A stretch of 64,000 nt of DNA from Oceanospirillum linum (GCF_001995095.2 NZ_MTSD02000002.1:124001-188000), one strand, 5' to 3'; counted from the stretch's first letter, positions 10,607-20,267 are shown. Notes: generated from the sequence alone by a model not told the origin. A program made the numbers and translations.

Positions 10607-11650
10607 TCAGTATTCCTTCATCCGTTCCTTTACCTCAAGCACCTTAGGCAATACACGTTTAAACGCATTTACAACATTAGGATCAAAGTGTTTGGATTTT
10701 TGCTCTTCAAACAGGGATATCGCTTCAGGAACCGTCCAGGCTTGCTTGTAAGGTCGCTCAGATACCAAGGCATCAAAGACATCGGCCAGAGACGCAATCC
10801 GTGCTGAAAGTGGAATATCTTCCCCGGTAAGGCCTGCAGGATAGCCTGTGCCATCCCACTTTTCATGATGATAAAGAGCTATTTCACGTGCAACTCGCAA
10901 TAGCTCAGAGTCAGGATTATCCAGAATCCGGGCACCAATACCCGGATGATCTTTAATCGTTTCAAACTCTTCTTCAGTCAGACGACCAGGCTTGCAGAGA
11001 ATGGCATCAGGAATACCCAGTTTTCCAATATCATGCATAGGTGCTGCCGCTGCCAGAGTATCTGCATCTGTTTCCGACACCCCCATTTCAAGGGCTATCA
11101 AACGGGTATACTCAGCCATCCGCTGAACATGAAGACCTGTTTCATTGTCTTTATACTCCGCAGCCAACCCAAGCCGCCTTATCAGGTCCTTGCGTGACCG
11201 GTCCAACTCCTCAGTTCGACGCAGGACTTGTCTTTCAAGCTCACGATTTTGCGATGCTAAAGCAAGATGAGTCTTAATGCGGGCCAGAATAAGAGGGGGA
11301 CTGAAAGGTTTGCTAATATAATCTACAGCACCCAACGACAAGCCTTTTTCCTCATCGGCTACCTGACTCATAGCGCTGACAAAGATGACAGGAATGTGTT
11401 TCGAACGCGGATCCTGCTTAAGTTGACGGCAAACCTCATAACCATCAATCCCAGGCATCATAATATCCAGCAAAATCAGATCAGGCGGCTGTTCACCAAA
11501 AACCCGGTAGAACGCCTGCTGCCCATCTTTTGCAATCAGCGTTTTATAATCCGACTTTAATAAACCCAGTAACACACTGATGTTGAGGTGTGAGTCATCG
11601 ACAATCAGAATACGTGGACGTTGATCATGGTCGTTAAGCATATCTTGCAT
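10607..11650 (-). CDS. Response regulator with HD-GYP domain
   Basis: 347-residue RpfG-type protein. A receiver domain at the N-terminus (RILIVDDSHLNISVL, phospho-acceptor in LILLDIMMPGIDG, KPF near its end) is joined by a short coiled segment to an HD-GYP domain with HDIGKLGIPD and HHEKWDGTGYPAGL, so metal binding and GYP are intact and c-di-GMP hydrolysis is likely. I start at the ATG of MQDMLNDHDQRPR (11650) with AGGA upstream; an ATG at 11695 is possible but has no ribosome site. It is the last gene of the operon with the hybrid kinase, which is its likely phosphodonor. Confidence 0.9.
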   Translation of the reverse strand: MQDMLNDHDQRPRILIVDDSHLNISVLLGLLKSDYKTLIAKDGQQAFYRVFGEQPPDLILLDIMMPGIDGYEVCRQLKQDPRSKHIPVIFVSAMSQVADEEKGLSLGAVDYISKPFSPPLILARIKTHLALASQNRELERQVLRRTEELDRSRKDLIRRLGLAAEYKDNETGLHVQRMAEYTRLIALEMGVSETDADTLAAAAPMHDIGKLGIPDAILCKPGRLTEEEFETIKDHPGIGARILDNPDSELLRVAREIALYHHEKWDGTGYPAGLTGEDIPLSARIASLADVFDALVSERPYKQAWTVPEAISLFEEQKSKHFDPNVVNAFKRVLPKVLEVKERMKEY

Positions 11651-11762
11651 CAAGTGTGCATTCCTAAGTTCTGCATCTGCCTGAAAACAGGCCATCAGCT
11701 ATTGATGGCACATTGCCATAAAACACCCTTCTTAATATTCCTTCTACGGGCATAATGCTAAT

Positions 11763-14700
11763 TCAGAGTTCCAGCTTGCCCAGAAGACTTCTAGCTTCTT
11801 CAAACTCATAAATTTCTGCATGCTCCATAACCCGGACAATCTGTGCCATGTACTCGGGGTCAATCTGGGCCGCCTCAAGTAACTCCGGTAGCTGATCGAG
11901 AACATCAGGATCACCCTCCTCCAGCTTCTTAAGGACAGAAGGTATCAGTTCTTTAAGTCGATCATGGCCATTAAACTGAACCGTTGAGGGCTGTAAGCTG
12001 GCGGCAAACAGCTGGTCAGCATCATGGCCAGCAGATGGGAATTTACTGATCACAGCTTTACTTCTGAGGCATTCAGAGACAGAAGAGATCACACGCATCA
12101 GAGCTTCATGCAGTGGCTGCAGCCCGCCGTCATCAAGGCGTAGATGATCAAGCCCTTTTTGCTCAAGGTTTTCTGCCTCTTGCGCGACATCCTCCATACC
12201 CAAAGTGGCAGATGTGCCTTTTAAGGTATGAACCCATCTGTTGAGTGTATCCCAGTCACCAGACGCCACCATCTGTGTCGCCGGTGAGCTACCCTCTTGG
12301 TAGTCACTGCAGAACTGCTCCATCAGCTTCATCAGTAACTTTATGTTACCACCTAATGAGTAGAGCGCTTTATTAATATTTACACCCGGCAGATAGCATG
12401 GAATATCTATACTATCCTCCCCCTTTAATACATCAGGAGAGAAGCCGGATATCACACGCGGTTCAATCCACTGAACAAGCTTTTCCCTGAGAATTTCGGG
12501 GTCAAGGGGTTTCGCAATATGATCCACCATACCGGCAGCCAGGCAGCGCTCAACATCGTCACTCTGTGCGTGGGCTGTCATAGCAATAATCGGTGGCGTC
12601 TTATGCAGCTTCAGCTGCAAAATCTGAGCTGCAGCCTGGAAGCCATCAACTTCCGGCATCTGGATATCCATAAAGACCAGGTCAAACTCACCCTGGTTTA
12701 TGGCGTTGACCGCCTCTCTGCCGTTTCCAACAAGCGTCAACTCAAGACCAAAAGGTTCTAATAAACCGGAAATCACCTCCTGATTTATCAGATTATCTTC
12801 TGCAATTAATACCTTAGCCCCCAACAGAGCATTAATTTCATCCCCTTCTCTGAACAGAGTGCGGATACTGGGCCCCTGATGAACACCTGAGCGTTTCGTC
12901 ACAGCCTGCCGGATAGTATCCAGCAGATGCGAATCCGTCACAGGCTTAAGCAAAACCCCATCAATAAGGTTATGATTAATACGGCGCTGCAGGTCTTCTC
13001 CTCCATGAGCCGTGAGCATAATGATGGCCGGCTGGAGTGGCAAAGCCGAGTTGTTGCGCACTGCTTTTGCGATTTCAAAACCATCCATAACAGGCATTAG
13101 CCAGTCTATCAGGAGCACACTGAAAGGTGCTTCACCAACCGCAGAAGCATTCACCAGCCGATTCAGTGCCGCAGGGGCGTCAGACTCTGTTTCCACGGGT
13201 ATGCCCTGAGACTCAAGCAACTCACGAACACTCTGCAGGGTTGTTGTATTGTCGTCCACGGCCAATACACGAGTTCTGGCCAGATCAACCTCAACAGGCT
13301 GATTATCATTTTTCAGGTGTTTAAACGTGATGGTAAAAAAGAACTCACTGCCCTCGCCTTCAACAGAGTGCACCCCTATCTCACCCTGCATAAGCTCCAC
13401 CAGCTGCTTGCTGATCGCAAGCCCCAGGCCCGTACCACCATATTGGCGGGTGATGGAGGTATCCGCCTGGGAAAAAGACTGGAACAACCGGTCTATCTGC
13501 AGCTGCGACAGCCCAATACCTGTATCCCGCACCGAAAAGCGAATCTGAACAGTTTCTTCATCTTTATCAAGCATGCGAGCTGAAACCGCCACTTCACCAT
13601 GATCTGTGAACTTAATGGCATTATTCACCAGGTTCAGCAACACCTGGCCTAAACGGAGGGGGTCACCCTGAAGGTTTTCGGGAATAGCGTCATCAACATC
13701 GAACAAAAGGGGCAGGTGCTTTTCATCTGCTTTTACAGAAGCGATATCCGCCAGATGATTAATGACATTGTCCAGACGAAATGGGATTTTCTCAACATCC
13801 AGACGCCCGGCCTCAATTTTGGAGAAGTCAAGAATATCATTGATAATCGACAAAAGGTTTTGAGCAGAGTGCTGAATTTTATCAATATAGCCGATAACCT
13901 GTTCGTCCTGAGAAGCTTGCCGGGCAAGGTGGCTCATGCCAATCACGGCATTCATAGGCGTTCGGATCTCATGACTCATATTGGCAAGGAAATCACTTTT
14001 CGCCTGATTAGCAACTTCGGCACGTTCTTTTTCAGCGGTAAGTGCGCGTTCTGCTTTTTTAATACCGGTAATATCCGTTCTGACAGAGATCATAGAGGTC
14101 ACACACCCCTCTTCATCCATCATAGGAACCACAGTGGCATTAACCCAGTAGAGGCGACCATCTTTTCTACGGTTACAGACCTCGTGGTGCCAACTCTCCC
14201 CTCCGTACACCTTATCCCAAAGCGATTTAAAAAAACCTTTAGGGTGTACACCAGAGTTAATCAATTTGTGGCTGCTTCCAATCAACTCACTTTCACTGAA
14301 CCCGGAAACCTCAATAAACTTAGCGTTGACATACTCTATCTTTCCATGGGCATCTGTAATACTGACAATAGCATGCTCATCCATCGCCTTTTTATAAGCT
14401 GATAAGCGGCTATGTGTTTTCAGTAAACGCTCCTGAGTACGCTTTAACCGGAACAGAACGATTGCAACAACACTGACCAGCAGAACAACCGTGATCAGCA
14501 GCGCCCATCGGCTTTGTCGCTGCTGCTTCTGTTCACGGCTCACCCATGCCTCAAAACGGGTGTCGAAACTGTCCAGGTGGTAATAACTGGGCAGTACAGA
14601 TAACCGAACAGCATTATCTCTGATCTGCTGCGTCGAGTACGCCAGATTATCGACATAACGCACAACCTGACCAAATGCTTGCTGAGCCTCTACGGAGGGT

Positions 14701-15314
14701 ATCGAGTTCGCATCAATACGAATGGATTCCAGCTCAGACTCAAGCTTTATAGCCGCCGTATCTGAAGGGAGAGAAGCATAACCCAATGCCATCAACATTA
14801 GCTTAACCATCTTCAGGTTATAGTCCTGTATCATCGCCTCAGGAAGATCTGATTGGTACAGTATCTGTTCAGCTCTTGAAAACACACTTTCCAGTTGAGT
14901 AACAGACAATCCATAAAGAGCCGATGCAGAAGAAATATTAAGAATAATCTCCTGAAGTTCATCCAATCTTCTGGCATAGCGCTCCCAGCTACGACGGATA
15001 TTCTCTATATCCCCATCAATCTGATTAAGGCTCTGGTCCACCGCCCAAACGCTGCTATAGAGCTGATCAAGCAGATAGAGAATTTCATCACGGGGCTTAG
15101 CTCTGTGCCCGGAGGTCAGTAATGCAGTCTCCGCCCGGAGCTGGGACAGAATATTTTTCTGTTGATGGATCTGTTCCCTCAGATTACTTTGCTCCACATC
15201 TGAAGCAGGTTGCAGAAGAAACACCATAACCGGAAAAAGGAGTACCAGACCCGCAATGCTGTACCAGAGAAAAGCGATCGAAAATTTTTGCCGGAACTTA
15301 GCGTTCATTTTCAT
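11763..15314 (-). CDS. Hybrid histidine kinase: sensor-PAS-HisKA-HATPase-REC-REC-Hpt
   Basis: 1183-residue inner-membrane phosphorelay protein. Membrane segment near residues 11-33, an all-helical extracytoplasmic sensor of about 240 residues, second membrane segment (WALLITVVLLVSVVAIVLF), PAS/PAC, HisKA with H448 in SHEIRTPMNAV, HATPase with DTGIGL and GGTGLGLAIS, two receivers (D737 in LLIDWLMP; D883 in VFMDIQMP), and an Hpt domain with H1029 in HTLKGTSATLG. The sensor resembles DAHL-type double all-helical domains, which is inference. I start at 15314 because GAGGGG lies ten bases upstream and this overlaps the end of the cytochrome gene by 17 bases; the in-frame ATG at 15353 would extend it by 13 residues. 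Confidence 0.9.
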   Translation of the reverse strand: MKMNAKFRQKFSIAFLWYSIAGLVLLFPVMVFLLQPASDVEQSNLREQIHQQKNILSQLRAETALLTSGHRAKPRDEILYLLDQLYSSVWAVDQSLNQIDGDIENIRRSWERYARRLDELQEIILNISSASALYGLSVTQLESVFSRAEQILYQSDLPEAMIQDYNLKMVKLMLMALGYASLPSDTAAIKLESELESIRIDANSIPSVEAQQAFGQVVRYVDNLAYSTQQIRDNAVRLSVLPSYYHLDSFDTRFEAWVSREQKQQRQSRWALLITVVLLVSVVAIVLFRLKRTQERLLKTHSRLSAYKKAMDEHAIVSITDAHGKIEYVNAKFIEVSGFSESELIGSSHKLINSGVHPKGFFKSLWDKVYGGESWHHEVCNRRKDGRLYWVNATVVPMMDEEGCVTSMISVRTDITGIKKAERALTAEKERAEVANQAKSDFLANMSHEIRTPMNAVIGMSHLARQASQDEQVIGYIDKIQHSAQNLLSIINDILDFSKIEAGRLDVEKIPFRLDNVINHLADIASVKADEKHLPLLFDVDDAIPENLQGDPLRLGQVLLNLVNNAIKFTDHGEVAVSARMLDKDEETVQIRFSVRDTGIGLSQLQIDRLFQSFSQADTSITRQYGGTGLGLAISKQLVELMQGEIGVHSVEGEGSEFFFTITFKHLKNDNQPVEVDLARTRVLAVDDNTTTLQSVRELLESQGIPVETESDAPAALNRLVNASAVGEAPFSVLLIDWLMPVMDGFEIAKAVRNNSALPLQPAIIMLTAHGGEDLQRRINHNLIDGVLLKPVTDSHLLDTIRQAVTKRSGVHQGPSIRTLFREGDEINALLGAKVLIAEDNLINQEVISGLLEPFGLELTLVGNGREAVNAINQGEFDLVFMDIQMPEVDGFQAAAQILQLKLHKTPPIIAMTAHAQSDDVERCLAAGMVDHIAKPLDPEILREKLVQWIEPRVISGFSPDVLKGEDSIDIPCYLPGVNINKALYSLGGNIKLLMKLMEQFCSDYQEGSSPATQMVASGDWDTLNRWVHTLKGTSATLGMEDVAQEAENLEQKGLDHLRLDDGGLQPLHEALMRVISSVSECLRSKAVISKFPSAGHDADQLFAASLQPSTVQFNGHDRLKELIPSVLKKLEEGDPDVLDQLPELLEAAQIDPEYMAQIVRVMEHAEIYEFEEARSLLGKLEL

Positions 15315-16233
15315 AGCGTACCGGCCCCTCAAAGTCACTGATCGAACTTTCATTACTCAACAGAAACAAACGAATTTTCTCCAGATCGCTTTGGGAAACA
15401 GGAGTCGCGCTATAACGCTTGCTCATACGATAAATTGCCTCCGAAAGCGTCTGGGCTGAGCCATCACTAAAGTAAGGTGCTGTCAGAGAGAGGTTACGCA
15501 ACCGGAGCACCTGAACATCCCGATTAACATGGGTATCAATACTATTTGAATAGGCCATTCCCCCCATCTCCCTGCCGCTGTGGCAATAAATACACCCCTT
15601 TTGCTCAAACAGCACCATTCCAGACTGCTCCGAATAGGTCAGAGCACTTAACTCCCCCTGTCTATAGCGGTCATATCGGCTATTCGATGTTTGAATCGTC
15701 TTCAGATAAGCGGCAACGGACTGGTAGACCACATCTGCACTGGCCCGGCCAAAATTGTGAATAGCAAAACGACTTAAGCCGGCATCACGTTCCAGTACCC
15801 CATAGATATCTGTCTCATCTATGTTCTGATTGCGCTTAAAGCAGCGCTCGACGGCAGCTTTAAGAGAAAAAACGGGGTGCAGAGAAAAGAAGCCTATCTT
15901 TTGTTTCATATTAAAAAGAGCCGGTGTGGAAAGCGCCGTCGCCGTACCATCATCCTTTATCGATACAGCCCGATGATCAGAGAAGCCAAATTCAGGCTTA
16001 TGACAAGAGCGACATGACGTCTGGCCGGAAGCCGAAAAGCGGCGATCTGAGAAAACCTGCTTACCAAACGCCTCCAAGGTTAAGCCCGGTGCTATTGAGG
16101 GTTCAGCGTGAACCGGTGTCATAAGGACAAAAGCCAAAATACTTAAAAGCCAGACAGAGACCACTCTCACTTTTGGCACTACTCCATTTAAGGGAAATGC
16201 AATCAACGTCCAGTCTACCCGACTCTGCATCAT
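15298..16233 (-). CDS. Di-haem cytochrome c peroxidase/MauG-like protein
   Basis: Periplasmic protein of up to 311 residues with two CxxCH haem sites, C74-H78 (SCRSCHKPEFGFSD) and C214-H218 (GCIYCHSG). The layout and the segment LRNLSLTAPYFSDGSAQTL are typical of the bacterial cytochrome c peroxidase/MauG superfamily. An Ala-rich signal peptide ends near VHAEPS. The first ATG (16233) leaves a long N-region; a GTG near residue 22 (16170, with GGAG upstream) would give a more typical signal peptide. The kinase gene starts inside this gene's last codons, so the two are translationally linked. It may reduce peroxide or act as the redox partner of the sensor; the role is inferred. Confidence 0.85.
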   Translation of the reverse strand: MMQSRVDWTLIAFPLNGVVPKVRVVSVWLLSILAFVLMTPVHAEPSIAPGLTLEAFGKQVFSDRRFSASGQTSCRSCHKPEFGFSDHRAVSIKDDGTATALSTPALFNMKQKIGFFSLHPVFSLKAAVERCFKRNQNIDETDIYGVLERDAGLSRFAIHNFGRASADVVYQSVAAYLKTIQTSNSRYDRYRQGELSALTYSEQSGMVLFEQKGCIYCHSGREMGGMAYSNSIDTHVNRDVQVLRLRNLSLTAPYFSDGSAQTLSEAIYRMSKRYSATPVSQSDLEKIRLFLLSNESSISDFEGPVRYENER

Positions 16234-16319
16234 TTTTTAGCCAGCTGAGGAAAAGTCCGACTATGGATCACCGGTAGATAAAGAGAATATTTAGAATTTT
16301 GCATTTTAAATACCCCTTA

Positions 16320-16349
16320 TTTATATTCAAGCCAACTTTATGAGTACAA
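16320..16349 (-). promoter_or_regulatory. Candidate promoter of the peroxidase-kinase-HD-GYP operon
   Basis: On the minus strand TTGTAC (16344-16349), an 18-base spacer and TATAAA (16320-16325). The spacer contains one copy of the CTCATAAAG element. Confidence 0.45.
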
Positions 16350-16376
16350 TGCGCCTTTATGAGATGCATCATAAAG
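16336..16376. promoter_or_regulatory. Operator-like repeat cluster
   Basis: CTTTATGA (16355-16362) and TCATAAAG (16369-16376) form a perfect inverted repeat around GATGCA. A further direct copy, CTTTATGAG, lies at 16336-16344, 19 bases (nearly two helical turns) away. The single copy falls between the candidate -35 and -10, so a bound protein would affect transcription of the cytochrome-kinase operon. Confidence 0.55.
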
Positions 16377-16537
16377 TAAAAAGAAAAAACCAAAGGCTTT
16401 TGTTAAAGATAGATTGCTCAGGCGCAATCAGACAGGAATAAATTTGATCATGGGATAAATGAGGTAATAGACGATAAGCCTCTAGCGGACGGGTATCAGT
16501 CCTGACTGCCAGAGGCCGTTATTAAACAGAAAAAAAC

Positions 16538-17323
16538 TTATCGGTTTTTAAATTCAGGTTTACGTTTCTCGACAAAGGCTGACATGCCTTCTTTCTGATC
16601 TTCCGTCGCAAAAGTTGAAGCAAAAGCACGACGTTCAAAACGCAACCCCTCCTGCAGTGTGCTTTCAAAAGCGACATTAACCGCTTCTTTCGCCATATAC
16701 ACAACAGGGCGGGATAAGCGGGCAATTTTTCCGGCTACTTTCAACGCCTCTGCTTCCAGCTCTGAAACCGGCAAAATGCGGCTGACCAGCCCTGCCCGCT
16801 CAGCCTCTTCAGCATCCATCATACGCCCCGTCAGGCACATCTCCATCGCCTTCGCCTTACCGACCGCCCGGGTCAGGCGCTGGGTGCCACCGGCACCCGG
16901 GATGGTACCAATATTGATTTCAGGCTGACCAAATTTAGCCGTGTCAGAGGCCAGAATAAAATCGCAGGCCATCGCCATTTCACAACCACCACCCAAAGCA
17001 AAACCGGATACGGCAGCAATAATCGGCTTACGGGCCGTGTTCAGGCTATCCCAACCATCACGACGATTGTATGGAAAGTCACTCAGGAACAGGTCAATAA
17101 AGGACTGATCCTCCATATCTTTAATATCAGCACCGGCAGCAAAAGCTTTTTCATTGCCGGTAATCACCATGGCTCCGATCTCATCATCAGTCTGAAATGC
17201 TTCAATTGCCTGACCCACTTCAGTAATCAGTGCCATTGACAGTGCGTTCATCGCCTGGGGCCGATTCAACTGAATCCAACCAACCGCACCACGGGCTTCC
17301 ACAAGAATATTTTGATAGGACAC
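16538..17323 (-). CDS. Enoyl-CoA hydratase/isomerase (PaaF-like paralogue)
   Basis: 261-residue crotonase-family enzyme. FAAGADIKDM and GGGCEMAMACD form the oxyanion-hole regions and FGQPEINIGTIPGAGGTQRL carries the catalytic glutamate region, as in short-chain enoyl-CoA hydratases. It resembles the PaaF encoded at 20484 but is distinct, so the locus carries two hydratases of this type. It follows paaY on the same strand. It may be a second 2,3-dehydroadipyl-CoA hydratase or serve general beta-oxidation; the exact substrate is not readable. Confidence 0.85.
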   Translation of the reverse strand: MSYQNILVEARGAVGWIQLNRPQAMNALSMALITEVGQAIEAFQTDDEIGAMVITGNEKAFAAGADIKDMEDQSFIDLFLSDFPYNRRDGWDSLNTARKPIIAAVSGFALGGGCEMAMACDFILASDTAKFGQPEINIGTIPGAGGTQRLTRAVGKAKAMEMCLTGRMMDAEEAERAGLVSRILPVSELEAEALKVAGKIARLSRPVVYMAKEAVNVAFESTLQEGLRFERRAFASTFATEDQKEGMSAFVEKRKPEFKNR

Positions 17324-17412
17324 TTGATCTTCCTTAGCTTCTCAATCTTTTTTAACGCCCGCTCAGGTTTCGCGAACGCTCTCAATTTAGGCTGTCCGAT
17401 AGCTGAAATGGC

Positions 17413-18042
17413 TTAGCCTTCAGACTGCTTAACCTCGTAAAGCGGTTTGACATCGGGAATATCAACCCGCTTGCGATCCGCTTCCGGAGCCGTCAGTGGC
17501 GCTACCCGCTCCATGGTTTGCAGGCATCGCTGGGTCAGATTCTGATACTCCGCTGTACCTTTGCCTTTCCAGGCGATCTCTTTATCGGACAACTCACGAA
17601 TCACTTTTGCCGGAGTCCCCGCCATCAGTGACCGGGGCGGACATTCAAAGTCAGCTTTCACAAATGCACAGGCGGCAACAATGGCAGACTCCCCGATCCG
17701 GGCGTTGTCCATAATCACAGCATTCATTCCTATCAGGGCATTTTTGCCAATATGGCAGCCGTGCAATACCGCACCATGACCTATATGACCATCTTCTTCG
17801 ATAATCGTATCGGTGCCGGGAAAACCGTGCATCACACAGGTATCCTGGACGTTAGCGCCTTTTTTTATCACCAAGCGGCCAAAATCTCCCCGCAGGCAGG
17901 CACCGGGGCCGATATAACAGTTAGGGCCAGTAATGACATCACCGATAAGTACAGCCGTGGGGTGAACAAAAGCGGAGGGGTCAACAACCGGCACAATGCC
18001 GTCAATACTGTATACCTGACCTTCAAAATTTTTCTTCTGCAT
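17413..18042 (-). CDS. paaY: PaaY, gamma-carbonic-anhydrase-fold thioesterase
   Basis: 209-residue left-handed beta-helix (hexapeptide repeat) protein. Repeats run from [17 protein letters not shown] to about residue 150, and metal-binding histidines are seen in [18 protein letters not shown]. In phenylacetate loci PaaY is described as a thioesterase that removes dead-end CoA thioesters such as the 2-hydroxycyclohepta-1,4,6-triene-1-formyl-CoA by-product. The length is close to known PaaY (about 196-200). It lies between paaN and the enoyl-CoA hydratase; an intrinsic terminator separates it from paaN, so it may have its own promoter or depend on read-through. Confidence 0.88.
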   Translation of the reverse strand: MQKKNFEGQVYSIDGIVPVVDPSAFVHPTAVLIGDVITGPNCYIGPGACLRGDFGRLVIKKGANVQDTCVMHGFPGTDTIIEEDGHIGHGAVLHGCHIGKNALIGMNAVIMDNARIGESAIVAACAFVKADFECPPRSLMAGTPAKVIRELSDKEIAWKGKGTAEYQNLTQRCLQTMERVAPLTAPEADRKRVDIPDVKPLYEVKQSEG

Positions 18043-18164
18043 GGTTATTACCCTTCTTATGTGAGGCTTTTATTGTTAGCGGACAAACAGCAGGCTGACA
18101 GATCGGATGCAAGCCAGCTTGCACAAAAGCAGTATCAGAATAACAATAAAAGATAACCTCCAGA

Positions 18165-18192
18165 CAGAAAAACGCCCTCAGAAGAGGGCGTT
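18165..18192 (-). terminator. Terminator between paaN and paaY
   Basis: On the minus strand AACGCCCTC, loop TTCT, GAGGGCGTT, then TTTC. Nine-pair perfect stem, 19 bases after the paaN stop. Confidence 0.8.
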
Positions 18193-18211
18193 CTGCTATC
18201 CGTGAGATCAC

Positions 18212-19879
18212 TTATGCGTGGCGACGACTCTGTACCACAACAAAACGGCGGGCAACAAACGCGGTATCCGTTAAAGATGCATTGGCAGCCGGGTTACCAC
18301 CTGTAGCATGAAAGTCACTATAAGCAGCCGATTGGTTAACGAATACACCACCGTCCAGATTTACAGACAGGGCAACCTTAGCATCCATTGCCAGCTCTTC
18401 AGCCTGATCCAGTACCTCTTCATCGGTGGAGTAAACACCCAGAGTAATCGCACCTTTCTCAGAGATCACCTGGTTTGCCAGTTCCATACTGTGGGCGGTA
18501 CTGTCGGTGGCGATCAGGAAAGAGACCGGGCCGAAACGCTCTTCACTATAGGTTTCAATATCAGAAGCATCGACTTTCAGTATCAGTGGTGTATGAACTT
18601 CAGCATTCGGGAACTGAGCATGCTCACGTTTCTCGCTGGCCAGAACCACTTCACCCAGCGACTCACACTCTTTAATGCGTGCCACCGTTGCAGGAGCCTG
18701 AATAGCGCCCAGTACCATACAAGCACGATCATTATCACCCAGGAATTTAGACGTCGCGACAGACAGGGCCTGTGCAACGTCGTCAAAGCTCATCTGACCA
18801 TCCGCTGTTTTAATGCCATCACGGGGAATATAGATCGCCTGGGTGGTGGTACACATCTGGCCGGAGTAGAGACTCAGGGTGAAGGCCAGATTGCGGGCAA
18901 CGGCTTTGATATCATGAACGCTATCGATAATCACAGTGTTAACGCCCGCTTTCTCGGTGAAAACCTGAGCTTGCGTCGCATTCCGTTCCAACCAGTTACC
19001 AAAGAAGCTGGAACCGGTGAAATCGATCACTTTCACATCTTTATGGGTCGCCAGCTCTTTGGTAACCGGGGCATCCAGAGTATCGGCAACCATAGACACG
19101 ATATGCGGTGCAAAGCCAGCTTCTTTCAGTACTTCCTGAGCAACCTGCACTGAAATGGCCGCAGGCAGAACAGAGGCAGGGTGTGGTTTAACGATAACAG
19201 GATTACCGGTTACCAGGGAGGCGAACAGTCCCGGATAAGTGTTCCAGGTCGGGAAGGTTGAACAGCCAACCACAACGGCAACACCGCGAGGTACAATGTG
19301 GAAGTTTTTGTTCATTACCAGCGGGTCATGCTTGCCCTGGGGCTTGGTCCAGGTAGCATTCTCCGGCACCTCTTTCATCGCACGATAACCGTATGCAACC
19401 GCTTCCAGACCACGATCCTGAGCGTGGGGGCCACCAGCCTGAAACGCCATCATAAAGCCCTGGCCTGAGGTATGCATCACCGCATGAGCCACCTCAAAAC
19501 TGCGTTTGTTCAGGCGCTCCAGAATTTCAAGACAGATACCGGCACGAACGTCAGGACCCGCATCACGCCAGGCTTTTACTTCCTGCTTCATCGCAGGGAT
19601 TAATTGGTCAAAATCAACTTTTGGGTAGCTCACACCCATTTCGATACCGTATGGAGAAACCTCACCGGCAATCTCACCTGTGATACCTGGCATTTCCAGC
19701 TGAAATGCTTTACCCAAATGAGCATTAAAAGCAGCCTCACCATCAGCAGCGGCTGTTTCACCGTAGGCACGTGGGCTTGGGTTTTCCGGGTAAGCGGCCC
19801 AGTAGCTCCGTGTATTGATGGCATTCAGAGCCTGGCCCAATGTGTCCTGATGACGCTGAAAAAAATGTTCTTGACTCAT
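18212..19879 (-). CDS. paaN: PaaN-type aldehyde dehydrogenase of phenylacetate degradation
   Basis: 555-residue member of the stand-alone PaaN aldehyde dehydrogenases, thought to oxidise the semialdehyde formed on opening of the oxepin-CoA ring. The NAD(P)-binding segment VVGCSTFPTWNTYPGLFASL, the glutamate region EKAGVN and the catalytic cysteine in SGQMCTTTQA are present. The fused MaoC hydratase found at the C-terminus of bifunctional PaaZ is absent; the protein ends RRFVVVQSRRHA. A separate oxepin-CoA hydrolase is therefore needed. It is divergent from paaFGHIJK across a 604-base control region. Confidence 0.88.
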   Translation of the reverse strand: MSQEHFFQRHQDTLGQALNAINTRSYWAAYPENPSPRAYGETAAADGEAAFNAHLGKAFQLEMPGITGEIAGEVSPYGIEMGVSYPKVDFDQLIPAMKQEVKAWRDAGPDVRAGICLEILERLNKRSFEVAHAVMHTSGQGFMMAFQAGGPHAQDRGLEAVAYGYRAMKEVPENATWTKPQGKHDPLVMNKNFHIVPRGVAVVVGCSTFPTWNTYPGLFASLVTGNPVIVKPHPASVLPAAISVQVAQEVLKEAGFAPHIVSMVADTLDAPVTKELATHKDVKVIDFTGSSFFGNWLERNATQAQVFTEKAGVNTVIIDSVHDIKAVARNLAFTLSLYSGQMCTTTQAIYIPRDGIKTADGQMSFDDVAQALSVATSKFLGDNDRACMVLGAIQAPATVARIKECESLGEVVLASEKREHAQFPNAEVHTPLILKVDASDIETYSEERFGPVSFLIATDSTAHSMELANQVISEKGAITLGVYSTDEEVLDQAEELAMDAKVALSVNLDGGVFVNQSAAYSDFHATGGNPAANASLTDTAFVARRFVVVQSRRHA

Positions 19880-20155
19880 TTTATCGATCTCTCCAAGTTA
19901 TTTCGTATCACATTATTATTGTATAAACCCTGCAATACGTATGTGGTGCCAGCGCACCTGCAGCTTTAATCATTTATGATACTCGCTAACGGTATACCTA
20001 TGCATACACTGTAGCTTTTTCTTACCATAGCACAGGAAAAAGGATCACAAATTTTAACGGTAGAGTAAAATGCATCTGAAGCCTGCAACAGCCCTGTAGA
20101 CTGACTATCCATGGCAGTTACATTAAGTTGCTGCAGTACCGCTCAAAACAGACAG

Positions 20156-20173
20156 GTTTCACTCTGATGAAAC
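20156..20173. promoter_or_regulatory. Inverted repeat, operator candidate upstream of paaF
   Basis: GTTTCA and TGAAAC around a six-base centre (CTCTGA), 24 bases before the -35 of the paaF promoter. Position suits an activator or a repressor loop. Confidence 0.35.
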
Positions 20174-20197
20174 AATAACCTCAAGATACACCATAAT

Positions 20198-20225
20198 TTG
20201 CGATACCGAAACCCTGCTATATAAT
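20198..20225 (+). promoter_or_regulatory. Sigma-70-type promoter for paaFGHIJK
   Basis: TTGCGA (20198-20203), 16-base spacer, TATAAT (20220-20225). It gives a leader of about 250 bases before paaF. Confidence 0.6.
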
Positions 20226-20267
20226 TTAACTCTTGTATCCCTTTATGTCTTTACGGTAGTCTTTAGT

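Larger units (their letters stand above)
16234..16537. other. Intergenic region upstream of the peroxidase-kinase operon
   Basis: 304 bases without a convincing gene, between the enoyl-CoA hydratase (reading toward it) and the cytochrome gene (reading away), both minus strand. It holds the repeat cluster and promoter listed separately, and a GCCTCT / AGAGGC hairpin (16478-16516) after the hydratase that lacks a good T-run. Confidence 0.7.

Noticed and set aside
16478-16516. GCCTCT / AGAGGC hairpin after the enoyl-CoA hydratase gene
   Set aside because: Imperfect stem, long loop and no T-run in the direction of that gene, so I do not call a terminator.
18308-19153. 281-residue plus-strand frame opposite paaN
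   Set aside because: Antisense shadow of a clear aldehyde dehydrogenase gene.
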